From Candidatus Thiodiazotropha sp. (ex Myrtea sp. 'scaly one' KF741663) (GTDB taxonomy: Bacteria; Pseudomonadota; Gammaproteobacteria; Chromatiales; Chromatiaceae): a stretch of DNA of 64,000 bases. Both the position numbers and the translations under genes were made by a program. The DNA lies in contig JAHXIQ010000004.1 of assembly GCA_025655555.1 (NCBI GenBank), positions 372,001 to 436,000 on the forward strand, given 5' to 3'. Of the stretch, positions 34,460-44,031 are shown piece by piece. Within the stretch, counting starts at the first letter, position 1; every line of letters starts with the position of its first letter. The notes beneath the pieces are model-generated. The model was given only the letters and a program-made list of their open reading frames with translations. It had not been told where the DNA came from and made no database searches.

Positions 34460-34497
34460 TCGAGCGCCTGGTCTTTCGATCTGGCAAGATATTCACA

Positions 34498-34592
34498 ATA
34501 ACGCAATGTGCGCAGAGAAACGCGAAGGTCGCAAAGGCAGATTAACTGGTCGCCTTTGCGTTTTCTGGGTTTCTCTGCGTACTTTGCGTTAT
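34498..34592. repeat. 95-bp intergenic inverted repeat
   Basis: Arms starting ATAACGCAA and ending TTGCGTTAT pair through CGCAGAGAAACGC / TTTCTCTGCG and CGCAAAGGC / GCCTTTGCG. This is the GCAGAGAAACGCAAAG type of palindromic repeat often seen scattered in proteobacterial genomes. Located between the convergent DUF3365 and VWA-metallopeptidase genes, it could act as a transcript end. Confidence 0.75.
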
Positions 34593-34638
34593 GAATCGTC
34601 CTTATCACAACTGTCCGTCTTGCTAGAGACTTAACCCA

Positions 34639-35871
34639 TTAATTCAATTGAATCCGCTGTCCCCAAGGCGTTTTCTCCTTGCCTTTCACCAACCAAATGA
34701 CCGGATACGGGGGAGCCTGTTTGGGAAAAGCCCCCTCTGCATCAGTAAAGTAGACCAGTAGATCGGGACTCACTCCCTGGTCTGTCACCCACTCGAAAAC
34801 AGGCTCGAAGCTGGTGCCGCCACCGCCGGTGATCTTTGCCGGTAGTTCAAACTCCTCCCAGGCCTCATAGACCCAGGGTGCTCCCTCGGCGATGGAAGAA
34901 TCGCAGGCCAGCAAGGTTACACGTGCCCGCATCTGTCCTTTGAGGGCATTGATCTCCGCCAGGAATTCGCCCATCTCCTGATCCTGGATCGAGCCGCTGG
35001 TGTCCAGCACCACCACCAGCTCGACCTGATTGCTGCGCAGACTGGGCAGGATGAACTCTCCTTCACGCCGGGAGGGACGCATATAGCTGAAGTCGTCTCG
35101 TGCGACGGCTGTCATGTAACGTGCCAACAATAGTCGCCAGGGGAGTTGGGGTTGCAGCAGATGGTCGACCATGCGTGCCATGGCGCCGTCCAGTTTTCCC
35201 ACCTGCATTGCCTGTTGGGCGGCACCGGCCATTCGCTGCTGCCACTGGATGTTGAGGGTCTCCGCCTCATCGGGTGAGAGAGGCGGTGGTTGTGAAGCGG
35301 CAGACCCGGCGCCACTCTGCTGGTTTTCGCTTTCATCCCCTTCGTTGTCGGTCTCGCTCGGTTGATCTTTCGGCGACATCTCCTTTTCTGTCTTGCCGCT
35401 ACCGGTACCTTTGCTGTTCTCTTCATCGTAGACATGGTTATCGAGCGGCTCTTCGTCATTCTTCTCATCCAGACAGGGATAGATCTCCTCTGCGGTCATG
35501 CCATCAAACTGGGGTAAGTGAAGAGAACCAGGGGGTGGTTTCAGGCCATCGCCTATGAGCAACGGATTAATGGCGTAGTCGCAGGCCATGTCCCAATGCA
35601 GTTTTCTGCGGTGCTGTCGCCGGGCGAAGTGGGATAGAGCGCAGTGCAGTGCCTCATGAGCCAGCATGAACTGGGTCTCGTCCAGACTGAGCTGATCGAT
35701 AAACTCGGGGTTGAAGTAAAACTTGCGCGCATCGGTGGCGGTGGCGGGGCACCAATCAGGATTGGCCGCCTCCATGTGCAGTCGCATCACCAGGGCGCCG
35801 AGAAACGGCTTGTCCAGGATCAGCTTGGTGCGGGCCGCCGACAGCTTGGTTTCGATCTGTTCCAGGTCCAT
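34639..35871 (-). CDS. VWA-like metallopeptidase-fold protein (DUF2201)
   Basis: A 410-residue cytoplasmic protein. The N-terminal zinc-peptidase-like part has HEALH at 72-76. A low-complexity acidic/Ser-rich linker runs at about 138-200, and a C-terminal VWA-like domain has DTSGS at 290-294 and YFTDAEG later. This is the DUF2201 arrangement, nearly always beside a MoxR AAA ATPase, as here (50 bases downstream of it). MoxR-VWA pairs act as chaperones that load or remodel partner complexes; the client here is unknown. Confidence 0.85.
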   Translation of the reverse strand: MDLEQIETKLSAARTKLILDKPFLGALVMRLHMEAANPDWCPATATDARKFYFNPEFIDQLSLDETQFMLAHEALHCALSHFARRQHRRKLHWDMACDYAINPLLIGDGLKPPPGSLHLPQFDGMTAEEIYPCLDEKNDEEPLDNHVYDEENSKGTGSGKTEKEMSPKDQPSETDNEGDESENQQSGAGSAASQPPPLSPDEAETLNIQWQQRMAGAAQQAMQVGKLDGAMARMVDHLLQPQLPWRLLLARYMTAVARDDFSYMRPSRREGEFILPSLRSNQVELVVVLDTSGSIQDQEMGEFLAEINALKGQMRARVTLLACDSSIAEGAPWVYEAWEEFELPAKITGGGGTSFEPVFEWVTDQGVSPDLLVYFTDAEGAFPKQAPPYPVIWLVKGKEKTPWGQRIQLN

Positions 35872-35921
35872 TTTATAGTCCGCGAATGAACACTAGTGAA
35901 CGCAAATGAAGAGTAATAAAT

Positions 35922-36965
35922 TTACTCGTACAGCATGACATCTGAGATGGCCTGTGCCCAATCACCGAATTGGGGAACACTGAAAATTGCCTCACCGATG
36001 GCGCGGTGCATATCGGAAACCAGCATCACCCCCATCTCACGCTGAGGGAACTGGCGGGCATAGTCGAGGATTCGGCCGTGTACTTCTGCACCATCACCTG
36101 CTTCGTGAGCACGGATGGCGCGACCCACCAGGGCTGCGGCCACTGCGTATTGCAGATCGATCTCTTCCGGCGTGGGCACTTCGGCTCCCGCAAGAATGGC
36201 ATCCAGATCGGGCATCTTGTCCAGACTGTTGACGAAGGCATTCAACTCTACGCCCGCCGCCGGACCCACGCAGGCCTGCAGGGCGCCCTGCAGAAGCTGT
36301 GGAAAATCATCGAATTTCTGCAGCGCTCGGTGGGCAAACTCCCAGGAGCGTGGGGAGGGGAATGCCACCGGATTGTGTGCCGGGTCGAAGTCGAACAGCA
36401 GTTCCGGGCGGAAGCGCAAAAAGGCAATGATGCGTTCGTCGATGTTGTTTCTGTAGGCCCAGGCCACCCAGTCGTCCAGGTTTGTCTCCACATCGAAATG
36501 TGAGAAGCGATTGGCCAGCGGCGCCGGCATGCTGTAAGTGACACCCCGGTCCCCCTGCCGATTACCGGCAGCGAAAATCGCCCAGCCATCGGGGACCTGG
36601 TACTCGCCCAGACGTCGGTCGAGAATAAGCTGATAGGCGGCTGCCGAAACAGTGGGTGGTGCCGAGGTGATCTCATCCAGGAACAGGATACCCTCATCAC
36701 CATGACGCTTGGTGTCCGGTAAGAGTGAGGGTATGGCCCATTCAACGGTGCCATTCGTGCGGAAGGGGATGCCGCGAAGGTCACTGGGCTCCATTTGAGA
36801 GAGGCGGATGTCGATCACCGGTGCCTGGTGTGTCTCCGCAACCTGCCGAACCATATCCGATTTTCCAACACCAGGTGGACCCCAGAGCATTACCGGGGTG
36901 TGGTGGCCGGCGCGGGTACTGATGAACTCCTGTTCCAGGATGGTGAGCAACTGAATGGGACGCAT
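35922..36965 (-). CDS. MoxR-type AAA+ ATPase
   Basis: A 347-residue AAA+ protein with Walker A GPPGVGKS (29-36), Walker B ILFLDEI (93-99), sensor-1 region IFAAGNRQGD and the arginine-finger area PAPLANRFSHFDVE. It precedes the VWA-metallopeptidase gene in the same direction and follows a conserved-looking hypothetical gene by 9 bases, so three genes form one operon. Confidence 0.9.
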   Translation of the reverse strand: MRPIQLLTILEQEFISTRAGHHTPVMLWGPPGVGKSDMVRQVAETHQAPVIDIRLSQMEPSDLRGIPFRTNGTVEWAIPSLLPDTKRHGDEGILFLDEITSAPPTVSAAAYQLILDRRLGEYQVPDGWAIFAAGNRQGDRGVTYSMPAPLANRFSHFDVETNLDDWVAWAYRNNIDERIIAFLRFRPELLFDFDPAHNPVAFPSPRSWEFAHRALQKFDDFPQLLQGALQACVGPAAGVELNAFVNSLDKMPDLDAILAGAEVPTPEEIDLQYAVAAALVGRAIRAHEAGDGAEVHGRILDYARQFPQREMGVMLVSDMHRAIGEAIFSVPQFGDWAQAISDVMLYE

Positions 36966-36974
36966 GGTCGTTTC

Positions 36975-37532
36975 CTAATCGAATAAATTTCTGACCGCGC
37001 GGGCCAACTGCTTGTAGACATCGGGGCCGTCCACATCCATCACCTGGTCGATGACCCAGCGGTTTTCATGCTCCTCCTGATCCATCACCTGCTGGATCTC
37101 ATAGCCGAGATGACGCAGGAAGGGGTAACTGGGACCCTCATCTGTAAAGTTGAATTCGGCGTAGTCACCGGAACGCTGGTTGAACAGAGCAATGAAAGTG
37201 TTGGCATGATCACCGGGGCCGAGTAGATCGCTAGCATTATCCCTGTAGTGGTCGGCCAGCTTCATCACGAGAGCGGTAATCACTGCGACTCGGGCTTCGT
37301 TATCCAGCATGTTGTGAATCAGCCGGTCGGCGATTTGAGCCTCATAGGCGAGATATTCCGCGATAACTGCCAGTCGTTGACTGTCGTCCCGGTAGACAAA
37401 GTTTTTGCCGTGGAGGGTGATGGCCTTGTCCAAAGCGATGCGCCAGGCAATGAAAGCGATAGCGCCGCCGATCTCGTCGGGGGAACGAGCCGAGTCCTCG
37501 TCGTGCCACTGACTCTTGATTCTAATAGCCAC
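36975..37532 (-). CDS. Conserved-looking cytoplasmic protein, first gene of the MoxR operon
   Basis: A 185-residue mostly helical protein not recognised. It has no signal or membrane segment. It is rich in acidic and aromatic residues (for example GYEIQQVMDQEEHENRW). It lies 9 bases before the MoxR ATPase, with AGGAGAGATATTG upstream of its ATG, and so may be the client or adaptor of the MoxR-VWA pair; this follows only from the gene order. Confidence 0.65.
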   Translation of the reverse strand: MAIRIKSQWHDEDSARSPDEIGGAIAFIAWRIALDKAITLHGKNFVYRDDSQRLAVIAEYLAYEAQIADRLIHNMLDNEARVAVITALVMKLADHYRDNASDLLGPGDHANTFIALFNQRSGDYAEFNFTDEGPSYPFLRHLGYEIQQVMDQEEHENRWVIDQVMDVDGPDVYKQLARAVRNLFD

Positions 37533-37661
37533 AATATCTCTCCTTATTAGGTCACCATCAGCCGATATCTCAGCACCTCGTTAAGTGATGGCAGGTTGTC
37601 AACAAATCGTTCAGGGGAATTGCTGCCGGTTGGTGATAGACCTTCTACTGCAATAATAATA

Positions 37662-37680
37662 ACCTAGCATTTTACTAGGT
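37662..37680 (-). terminator. Possible terminator after phoX
   Basis: The stem ACCTAG / CTAGGT with a 7-base loop, followed on the minus strand by TATTATTATTG. It is short and T-interrupted. It lies 47 bases after the phoX stop. Confidence 0.35.
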
Positions 37681-37726
37681 ATAGGCTGGAATTCAATGAC
37701 CCTGTTGTTAAAACGGGGTTACTCTC

Positions 37727-39391
37727 TCATTCCGCTTTAAAGGGGCCCAGGTATCCTGTACTGGCCGGTCCTTCAGACGGATGCTGAATCGTACACATGA
37801 GATATCCCCAACCATTGATGTCCGGGTAGTAGTAGCTGCCGGTGACTTCAGCCCCCAATGGGGCAGTGAGAAGTCGGGTTAGTTGACCGCTATTGATCTC
37901 ATATGCCCAGAGCATGTTATTGATATGTCCCTGGCTGGAGTCCTCGGCAATGATTAACGTGTCATGGCCGTCAAGGAAGGTCAGATTGTCCGGATTGGCG
38001 ATATGCGCTGTGGAACAAAAGTTTTCCAGATCATCATCTGCCGTCTCTCCTCTAAGCGCCACGCTCATCTCTGTCGCGACATACGCGGGGTTTAGAGATA
38101 GCACATAAACCGCACCACAGGGCATGAAGGGCAGGCGGATATGGTTGGGACCGCCCTGGTCGAATCGGATATCGGCTGATCCCCGATGTCTTTGGTCTTC
38201 CATGCCCTTGTCGATGGTGGTGATGGCAACGTAGAGCTGACGTGTTGAAGGGTTGAATGCGAGTCCCTCCATTTTACGAAATTCCGTAGTGGCACCACGC
38301 AGGGCTGCATAGCGGCGGCTTTCAAGACGGGAAGCGAGTTGGTCCATGCCGGGTAAAATCTTCAGGCATTCGAGACCGAAACGGGTATTAACGCTGGAGA
38401 AGCTGCTGGGGCAGGTGCCATCCTCTGCCGGAGCTTTCTGCGTGAACAGATCGCTAAACATCGGCTTTTTTGCCATAGCGCTTTTAATCTTGCTCTCGTC
38501 GGCGTGACCCAGGGAGATCCATTCAATTCGGGCACTGCCACCATGGGAGTCATCTATCTGATGCCAGCGGGTGGCATAGAGTGTGCCGCTGGAGAGGTCA
38601 TCCGGATGATCGGCGACAAAGCGGAAGAGGGCGGTGTTGTGGGCGTCGTCGGTGATATAGACGGTACGCCGGTCAGGCATCACCAGCCCCACCTCATGAG
38701 AGAGGCGTCCCATGGCGAAGCGCTTGTCGATCTGCGTCTGCTGAAACCCTTCAACACGGATTTCGATCTGCCAGCCGTAGTCATAGGGATAGAGTGACTG
38801 TGGGCTACCGTCGATATAGGACGCCATGTACTGATAGTAGCGGTCAATCTTGCCGGTCTTGGGGTCGCGACCGGCGGCATTTGGCTCATACTCCTCGGTA
38901 GCAAGATGGGTTTGCCAGGGCGTGGTGCTGCCCGCACAGTGGTTCCATCCCCCATTCACGGATGAGAGATCCAGTGGCCGTGTCCGCTGGACCATGAGTT
39001 GACCATTGTTCGAGTCCTGTGTCAGTTGGGAGAGATACATGGCACCGGGAATCTCCTCAAACTGGGTCAGCATGAAGAGCGCGTCATCGACTTGGAGCAG
39101 GGAGGAGTAATCATTCTTCTGGGAGATGCGGGCTGTGCCATCGGCCTTGTGGATTAGATTGCCTTGATGGTCGTGCAGCAGGCCGAAGATCTGATCTGCC
39201 CGGCGTTCGCCGCTGCGGATCAGTGAATGATACCCCAGAGGGTGTTTTGTGCCTTTGTGTCGGTAGGCCTGACTGCCGCGAATGCTTGAGGCCTCATCGG
39301 ATGACTCAGGCAGGGTGACGGGCTCGAAAGTCAATCCGTGGGCCGGGCATGTCAGGATAACGAGCAGGAGTGTGGGGAGGATTCTGTTCAT
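37727..39391 (-). CDS. PhoX-family (DUF839) phosphatase-like exported protein
   Basis: A 554-residue exported protein of the PhoX/DUF839 family, monomeric Ca/Fe phosphatases. The hallmark stretch NHCAGSTTPWQTHLATEEYEPNA with the iron-ligand Cys is present near 153-175, and the GLAFNPSTRQLYVAI and NPDNLTFLDG blocks follow. The N-terminus (MNRILPTLLLVILTCPAHG) looks like a Sec signal rather than the twin-arginine signal usual for PhoX. Its ATG overlaps the stop of the smr gene upstream. No Pho box was identified. Confidence 0.85.
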   Translation of the reverse strand: MNRILPTLLLVILTCPAHGLTFEPVTLPESSDEASSIRGSQAYRHKGTKHPLGYHSLIRSGERRADQIFGLLHDHQGNLIHKADGTARISQKNDYSSLLQVDDALFMLTQFEEIPGAMYLSQLTQDSNNGQLMVQRTRPLDLSSVNGGWNHCAGSTTPWQTHLATEEYEPNAAGRDPKTGKIDRYYQYMASYIDGSPQSLYPYDYGWQIEIRVEGFQQTQIDKRFAMGRLSHEVGLVMPDRRTVYITDDAHNTALFRFVADHPDDLSSGTLYATRWHQIDDSHGGSARIEWISLGHADESKIKSAMAKKPMFSDLFTQKAPAEDGTCPSSFSSVNTRFGLECLKILPGMDQLASRLESRRYAALRGATTEFRKMEGLAFNPSTRQLYVAITTIDKGMEDQRHRGSADIRFDQGGPNHIRLPFMPCGAVYVLSLNPAYVATEMSVALRGETADDDLENFCSTAHIANPDNLTFLDGHDTLIIAEDSSQGHINNMLWAYEINSGQLTRLLTAPLGAEVTGSYYYPDINGWGYLMCTIQHPSEGPASTGYLGPFKAE

Positions 39392-39936
39392 TTTCTTTTG
39401 CTTTTGTTGGGATTGCGCAACAGTACGTAGGCTGCTCCGGTTCCCCCATCATGGCGGGGTGCAGAGGTAAAGGCGAGCACTTCTTCCCGTTGCCTCAGCC
39501 AGAGATTGAGCTTTTGTTTGAGTACCGGTTGCCGACCCTCTGAACCGTAGCCCTTGCCGTGGATGATACGGGCGCATCGGATTCCCCGTTGGTTACAGGC
39601 TGCCAGAAACCGGTTGAGATCTTCCCGTGCGTAGCGCACGGTCAGCCCATGCAGATCGAGCTCAGCGCCAATCTCCAGATAGCCTCTGCGCAGATCGTGC
39701 ATGACCCGTTGTTGTATCCCCGGTCGTGCAAAGTAGAGCTCCTCACCTGTCTCTATCTCCTGTTCGGAATAGAGATCGCTCTCCGTCTCGTCCTCACCAC
39801 CTACGGGCAGGTTCAGGGGTCTCGGTGGCAGACGGCGCCGGTAGGGCTCGCTACGGCGTTCCTCTAGCGGGCTGACATCCTTGAATGTCTCCCGGAAGAG
39901 TCGATTATCACCGGATTTGTCTTTCTCTTTACTCAT
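39388..39936 (-). CDS. Smr-domain protein (SmrA-like)
   Basis: A 182-residue protein with a charged N-terminal arm and a C-terminal Smr domain with LDLHGLT and IIHGKGYGSEGR, motifs linked to nuclease activity or RNA/DNA binding in MutS2 and SmrB relatives. It ends with the ATGA overlap into phoX. It starts about 130 bases from surE, transcribed in the opposite direction. Confidence 0.9.
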   Translation of the reverse strand: MSKEKDKSGDNRLFRETFKDVSPLEERRSEPYRRRLPPRPLNLPVGGEDETESDLYSEQEIETGEELYFARPGIQQRVMHDLRRGYLEIGAELDLHGLTVRYAREDLNRFLAACNQRGIRCARIIHGKGYGSEGRQPVLKQKLNLWLRQREEVLAFTSAPRHDGGTGAAYVLLRNPNKSKRK

Positions 39937-40066
39937 GTAGGTCGTGATTTATAACGGGTAGATCTGCATGTTAGGAGCTGTCTGGCGGAATCTCAATCTC
40001 CTGGCTGTGTGGGTGGCCATTTCAAAGGTGTGAAGGCCTCTCAATTCCAGTATATTGTGCCTCCGT

Positions 40067-40810
40067 ATGAAGATCCTTCTGAGCAACGACGATGGTTACC
40101 AGGCGCCAGGCCTGCTGGCGCTGGCTAATGCCCTCTCCACGATCGCTGATATCGTGGTTGTGGCGCCGGATCAGGATCGCAGTGGTGCCAGTAACTCACT
40201 CACACTGGTCAACCCTCTGCGTGCGCGCACCATGGAGAATGGCTTTATCCGGGTAGACGGCACACCGACCGATTGCGTTCACCTGGCCATCACCGGATTA
40301 CTCGATGAGGATCCCGATCTGGTGGTCTCCGGTATCAATGCGGGCCCCAACATGGGTGATGATGTGCTCTACTCGGGTACCGTGGCAGCGGCCACCGAGG
40401 GACGCTTTCTCGGCCTGCCGGCCATTGCTATCTCGATGAATGCGCATGAACCCGAACATATCGAAACGGGAGCACGTGTCGCCCTTGAGCTGGTACAGCG
40501 TCTGTCCCGCTGCCCGCTGACGGAAAATGTCATTCTTAATGTCAATGTACCCGACATCCCTTATGAGGCGTTGCAAGGCTTTCGTTCGACACGTCTGGGG
40601 CATCGTCATAAAGCCGAACCGGTGGTGAAGACCACTGACCCGCGAGGCAAGACTATCTATTGGGTGGGGCCGGCCGGTGCTGAACAGGATGCCGGACCCG
40701 GTACCGACTTCCATACCGTCCGAGAAGGTTTTGTCTCGGTGACGCCGCTACAGGTGGATCTGACCCGGCACAATGCGCTGAGTATCGTGGAAGACTGGCT
40801 GATTCGATGA
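40067..40810 (+). CDS. surE: 5'/3'-nucleotidase SurE
   Basis: A 247-residue SurE, a survival-related nucleotidase/exopolyphosphatase. The N-terminal metal site [15 protein letters not shown] and the block [10 protein letters not shown], then [10 protein letters not shown] and [22 protein letters not shown], are characteristic. ATG at 40067 is chosen over an upstream TTG because it gives the canonical [10 protein letters not shown] start. First gene of the surE-pcm-yqaA-nlpD-rpoS cluster. Confidence 0.96.
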   Translation: MKILLSNDDGYQAPGLLALANALSTIADIVVVAPDQDRSGASNSLTLVNPLRARTMENGFIRVDGTPTDCVHLAITGLLDEDPDLVVSGINAGPNMGDDVLYSGTVAAATEGRFLGLPAIAISMNAHEPEHIETGARVALELVQRLSRCPLTENVILNVNVPDIPYEALQGFRSTRLGHRHKAEPVVKTTDPRGKTIYWVGPAGAEQDAGPGTDFHTVREGFVSVTPLQVDLTRHNALSIVEDWLIR

Positions 40811-40839
40811 TCATTCGGCCAGAGCATCAGGGTATCGGT

Positions 40840-41472
40840 ATGACCTCGCAACGCACGCGGGAACGTCTGATCCAGCGACTACGCGAAAAGGGTATCCGTG
40901 ATATCTCCGTGCTTGAAGCCATGCGGAATATGCCGCGGCACATCTTCGTGGATGAGGCGTTGGCCAGCCGGGCCTATGAAGACACCGCCTTACCGATCGG
41001 CCACGGTCAGACCATATCACAGCCCTACACGGTGGCACGCATGACTGAGGCACTGATGCAGGGAGCGACACCAGAGACGGTCTTGGAGATCGGTACCGGT
41101 TCCGGATTTCAGTGCGCCATCCTGGCAAAATTGGTCCGGCGTGTGTACAGCGTCGAACGCATAGAGGCCTTGCTGGATTTGGCACGGACTCGGTTCAGGG
41201 AACTTGGCATACGAAATATCCGTCTCAAACACAGTGACGGGGGGATCGGTTGGCCGGAATATGGCCCATTCGATGGCATATTGGTGACTGCAGCGCCGAC
41301 CGGATTGCCTCAGCAGCTACTGGAACAGCTAGCGGTTGGCGGCAGGCTCATCCTGCCATTGCAGAAAAGACAAGGGCAAGTGATGTTGAGGATTACCAGA
41401 ACCGTGGATGGTTATCAGCAGGAACAGTTGGAGTCAGCCAACTTCGTGCCGCTGCAGGGAGGCACTATCTGA
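40840..41472 (+). CDS. pcm: Protein-L-isoaspartate O-methyltransferase
   Basis: A 210-residue SAM-dependent enzyme that starts repair of isoaspartyl residues. It has the block LPIGHGQTISQPYTVARM and the SAM motif VLEIGTGSGFQ, with a later VTAAPTGLP. The start MTSQRTRERLIQRL at 40840 matches the family N-terminus; an in-frame ATG at 40807 overlaps surE and is less likely. It overlaps the next gene by the TGATG motif. Confidence 0.95.
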   Translation: MTSQRTRERLIQRLREKGIRDISVLEAMRNMPRHIFVDEALASRAYEDTALPIGHGQTISQPYTVARMTEALMQGATPETVLEIGTGSGFQCAILAKLVRRVYSVERIEALLDLARTRFRELGIRNIRLKHSDGGIGWPEYGPFDGILVTAAPTGLPQQLLEQLAVGGRLILPLQKRQGQVMLRITRTVDGYQQEQLESANFVPLQGGTI

Positions 41473-42053
41473 TGCGGCTCTTCTCCTCTCTATATAGTCG
41501 AGCGATGCGTTGGTCACGCCACCCGCATGCGCCGCGCTATCTCGCCGGGCTGAGTTTCGCCGAATCCTCTTTTTTCCCCATCCCTCCCGATGTGATGTTG
41601 GCACCCATGAGTCTGGCCTCGCCCAATCGTGCCTGGCATTTTGCCGCACTGACAACTTTGGCATCGGTCCTCGGTGGTCTGCTGGGGTATGTGATCGGCG
41701 TCTTCGCCTTCGATCTGATCGAGCCTTATCTGCATGAGTGGGGTTACTGGCAGGCCTATCTCAAGGCCCAGGGTTGGTTTGAAGCTTGGGGATTCTGGGC
41801 GATTTTTCTGGCAGGCTTTTCGCCAATCCCTTACAAAATTTTTACTATCACCGCTGGCGTGATATCAATGGCGCTTCTTCCCTTCCTGTTGGCTTCAGCC
41901 ATTGGCCGGGGCGCCCGTTTCTTTCTGGTAGCCGGATTGATGGCCTTGGGTGGGGAGCGGATGGAGAAGGCCTTACATCGCTATGTCGATCTCCTTGGCT
42001 GGTTATTGGTGGTTGTCTTCGGTCTGGCAGTTGTGTTTCTCAAATCTTCATAG
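41472..42053 (+). CDS. yqaA: YqaA/DedA-family membrane protein
   Basis: A 193-residue inner-membrane protein of the VTT/SNARE-associated (DedA) superfamily: FAESSFFPIPPDVMLAPMSLA, then GLLGYVIGVFAFDL and IFLAGFSPIPYKIFTITAG, the reentrant-loop prolines of the family. Members support lipid or ion transport across the membrane. Starts inside the stop codon of pcm (TGATG), so it is translationally coupled. Such a gene between pcm and nlpD is common in gammaproteobacteria. Confidence 0.92.
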   Translation: MRLFSSLYSRAMRWSRHPHAPRYLAGLSFAESSFFPIPPDVMLAPMSLASPNRAWHFAALTTLASVLGGLLGYVIGVFAFDLIEPYLHEWGYWQAYLKAQGWFEAWGFWAIFLAGFSPIPYKIFTITAGVISMALLPFLLASAIGRGARFFLVAGLMALGGERMEKALHRYVDLLGWLLVVVFGLAVVFLKSS

Positions 42054-42069
42054 GAGATGGGGTATCAAT

Positions 42070-42945
42070 TTGTGGGGCGGTAATTTTAAATTGATCATCA
42101 GAGTGTTTGGATTTTTTCTTCTTTCCAGCCTCTTGTTGAGCAGCCTCGGATGCAGTTCAAGGGGGAGTGCTCCCGTCTACTCCCGCTCTGAAACTGATTC
42201 ACCGCCCAGGGTGTCGACCAGGCAAGCTTCGCGTCCTCCTCTCTATGCCCGTAGTTACTACTTGGTTCAGAAGGGGGATACGCTCTACTCAATCGCCTGG
42301 CGACAAAATCTGCCCTATCAGCAACTGGCGTGGTGGAACGGGATACGTCCACCGGCTTACCAGATTTTCCCTGGCCAACGGTTACGACTCAAGCCACCGG
42401 AGCCCAGTCAGCGAGCAACGAAAAAACCGGGACAAGCGTCTACATCTGTACCCCGGACAAACAGCCCACCTCCACCTACAACGTCCGCGAAAACGACGAC
42501 TCGACCTGCCAAGAAACCTCCCTTTCAGCAGGGCCAATCCTCCGTCAAACCCAAACCCGAGAAACGGCTTAAGTTAACCTGGGGTTGGCCGACCAAAGGT
42601 AGAGTAGTACAGACCTTTTCGCGTGGAGACGCTACCCGTAAAGGGGTATGGATTGAAGGGGCAATGGGGCAACCTGTCACAGCATCTGAAGCTGGCAGGG
42701 TGGTTTATGCTGGCAATGGACTGGTGGGGTATGGCAACCTTGTCATCATCAAGCACGATCAGTCTTACTTGAGTGCCTACGGTTACAACAGTAAGTTAGT
42801 GGTTAGTGAAGGCGATACAGTGAAGCGCGGTGAAGTCGTGGCACGGATGGGTTCACCTAACAGCGGCAGCCAACCCGTGCTTCATTTTGAGATCAGGCGA
42901 CAAGGTAAGCCGGTTAATCCCTTGCCTTTGTTGCCTCGCAGATAA
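42070..42945 (+). CDS. nlpD: NlpD-type lipoprotein, LysM plus degenerate M23 domain
   Basis: A lipoprotein activator of cell-wall amidases. It has a lipobox at LLSSLGC, a LysM domain (YYLVQKGDTLYSIAW...IFPGQRLRL), a Pro/Lys/Thr-rich linker, and a C-terminal M23 domain (VTASEAGRVVYAGNGLVGYGNLVIIKH, LHFEIRRQGKPVNP). The usual M23 metal ligands are missing and SAYGY replaces the HxH-type motif, as expected for a non-catalytic NlpD/EnvC activator. The start is uncertain: no ATG fits the frame, and TTG at 42070 or 42091 both give a workable signal peptide. It precedes rpoS. Confidence 0.88.
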   Translation: MWGGNFKLIIRVFGFFLLSSLLLSSLGCSSRGSAPVYSRSETDSPPRVSTRQASRPPLYARSYYLVQKGDTLYSIAWRQNLPYQQLAWWNGIRPPAYQIFPGQRLRLKPPEPSQRATKKPGQASTSVPRTNSPPPPTTSAKTTTRPAKKPPFQQGQSSVKPKPEKRLKLTWGWPTKGRVVQTFSRGDATRKGVWIEGAMGQPVTASEAGRVVYAGNGLVGYGNLVIIKHDQSYLSAYGYNSKLVVSEGDTVKRGEVVARMGSPNSGSQPVLHFEIRRQGKPVNPLPLLPRR

Positions 42946-43029
42946 AAAAAGAGATTTAGTCAGGCGGTATCGAAGTTATCGGGATGCGTGTCGAACTCCG
43001 GCATGTGTCTACCTTGGGAGTGGAGTGTA

Positions 43030-44031
43030 ATGAGTAAGCGTTCCGTTGAGACGGATGATAGTACCGATAGCCCGGTGATTGACGAAGATGCTGTCCTCGC
43101 TGAAAAGGGTGAAGACAGTGAGGAAGTGGAAGTTGTCACTGAACCGCCGGAAACTACCGAAGAAGTCCTGAAATTTAAACCCCCGGAGCCTGCTGATGCG
43201 CAGATGGACGCTACTCGACTCTACCTGAATGAGATCGGCATCTCGAAACTCCTGACAGCTGAAGAAGAGGTCTACTTTTCCCGCCTGGCGCAAAAGGGTG
43301 ACCAGGCAGCCAGGCAGCGAATGATTGAGAGTAATCTTCGCCTGGTGGTAAAGATTGCCAGGCGCTATATGAACCGGGGGTTGGCCCTGCTGGATCTCAT
43401 TGAGGAGGGTAATCTTGGGTTGATCAGGGCCGTTGAGAAGTTTGACCCCGAGCGGGGTTTTCGCTTTTCGACCTATGCCACCTGGTGGATCCGCCAGACC
43501 ATCGAGCGGGCGATCATGAACCAGACCCGCACCATCCGCCTGCCTATCCATGTGGTCAAGGAGATCAACGTCTATCTTCGTGCAGCGCGGAAACTGGCTC
43601 AATCCCTCGATCACGAACCCAGTTCAGAAGAGATTGCAGATCTGCTCGACAGGCCGATCGATGAGGTAAAGCGCATGCTTGGGCTGAATGAGCGTGTGAC
43701 CTCGGTGGATACCCCTTTTGGCAAGGATGCTGACAAACCGCTGCTAGACACTATTGCAGACGAAAAGAGTCACGATCCCACGGTGGATATCCAGAATGAT
43801 GGATTGAACGCCAATCTTGATCGCTGGCTGGGCAAGCTGAACGACAAACAACGCGAAGTGGTTGAGCGGCGTTTCGGCCTGCATGGTTACGAAAACTCAA
43901 CCCTGGAGCAAGTTGCCAACGAGTTAGGCGTCACAAGGGAGCGTGTGCGACAGATCCAGATGGATGCACTGAGACGCCTCAGGGATATTTTGGAGCGGGA
44001 TGGTTTTTCCGTCGAATCGATCTTCAAATGA
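43030..44031 (+). CDS. rpoS: Stationary-phase sigma factor RpoS
   Basis: A 333-residue sigma-70 group 2 factor: [21 protein letters not shown] (region 1.2), [27 protein letters not shown] (2.1-2.2), [16 protein letters not shown] (2.3-2.4), and [22 protein letters not shown] (4.2). It is close to E. coli RpoS in length (330), and the acidic N-terminus is divergent. GGGAGTGGAGTGTA sits before the chosen ATG at 43030. The last 4 bases overlap the FNR-type gene, so the two master regulators are probably co-translated. Confidence 0.95.
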   Translation: MSKRSVETDDSTDSPVIDEDAVLAEKGEDSEEVEVVTEPPETTEEVLKFKPPEPADAQMDATRLYLNEIGISKLLTAEEEVYFSRLAQKGDQAARQRMIESNLRLVVKIARRYMNRGLALLDLIEEGNLGLIRAVEKFDPERGFRFSTYATWWIRQTIERAIMNQTRTIRLPIHVVKEINVYLRAARKLAQSLDHEPSSEEIADLLDRPIDEVKRMLGLNERVTSVDTPFGKDADKPLLDTIADEKSHDPTVDIQNDGLNANLDRWLGKLNDKQREVVERRFGLHGYENSTLEQVANELGVTRERVRQIQMDALRRLRDILERDGFSVESIFK

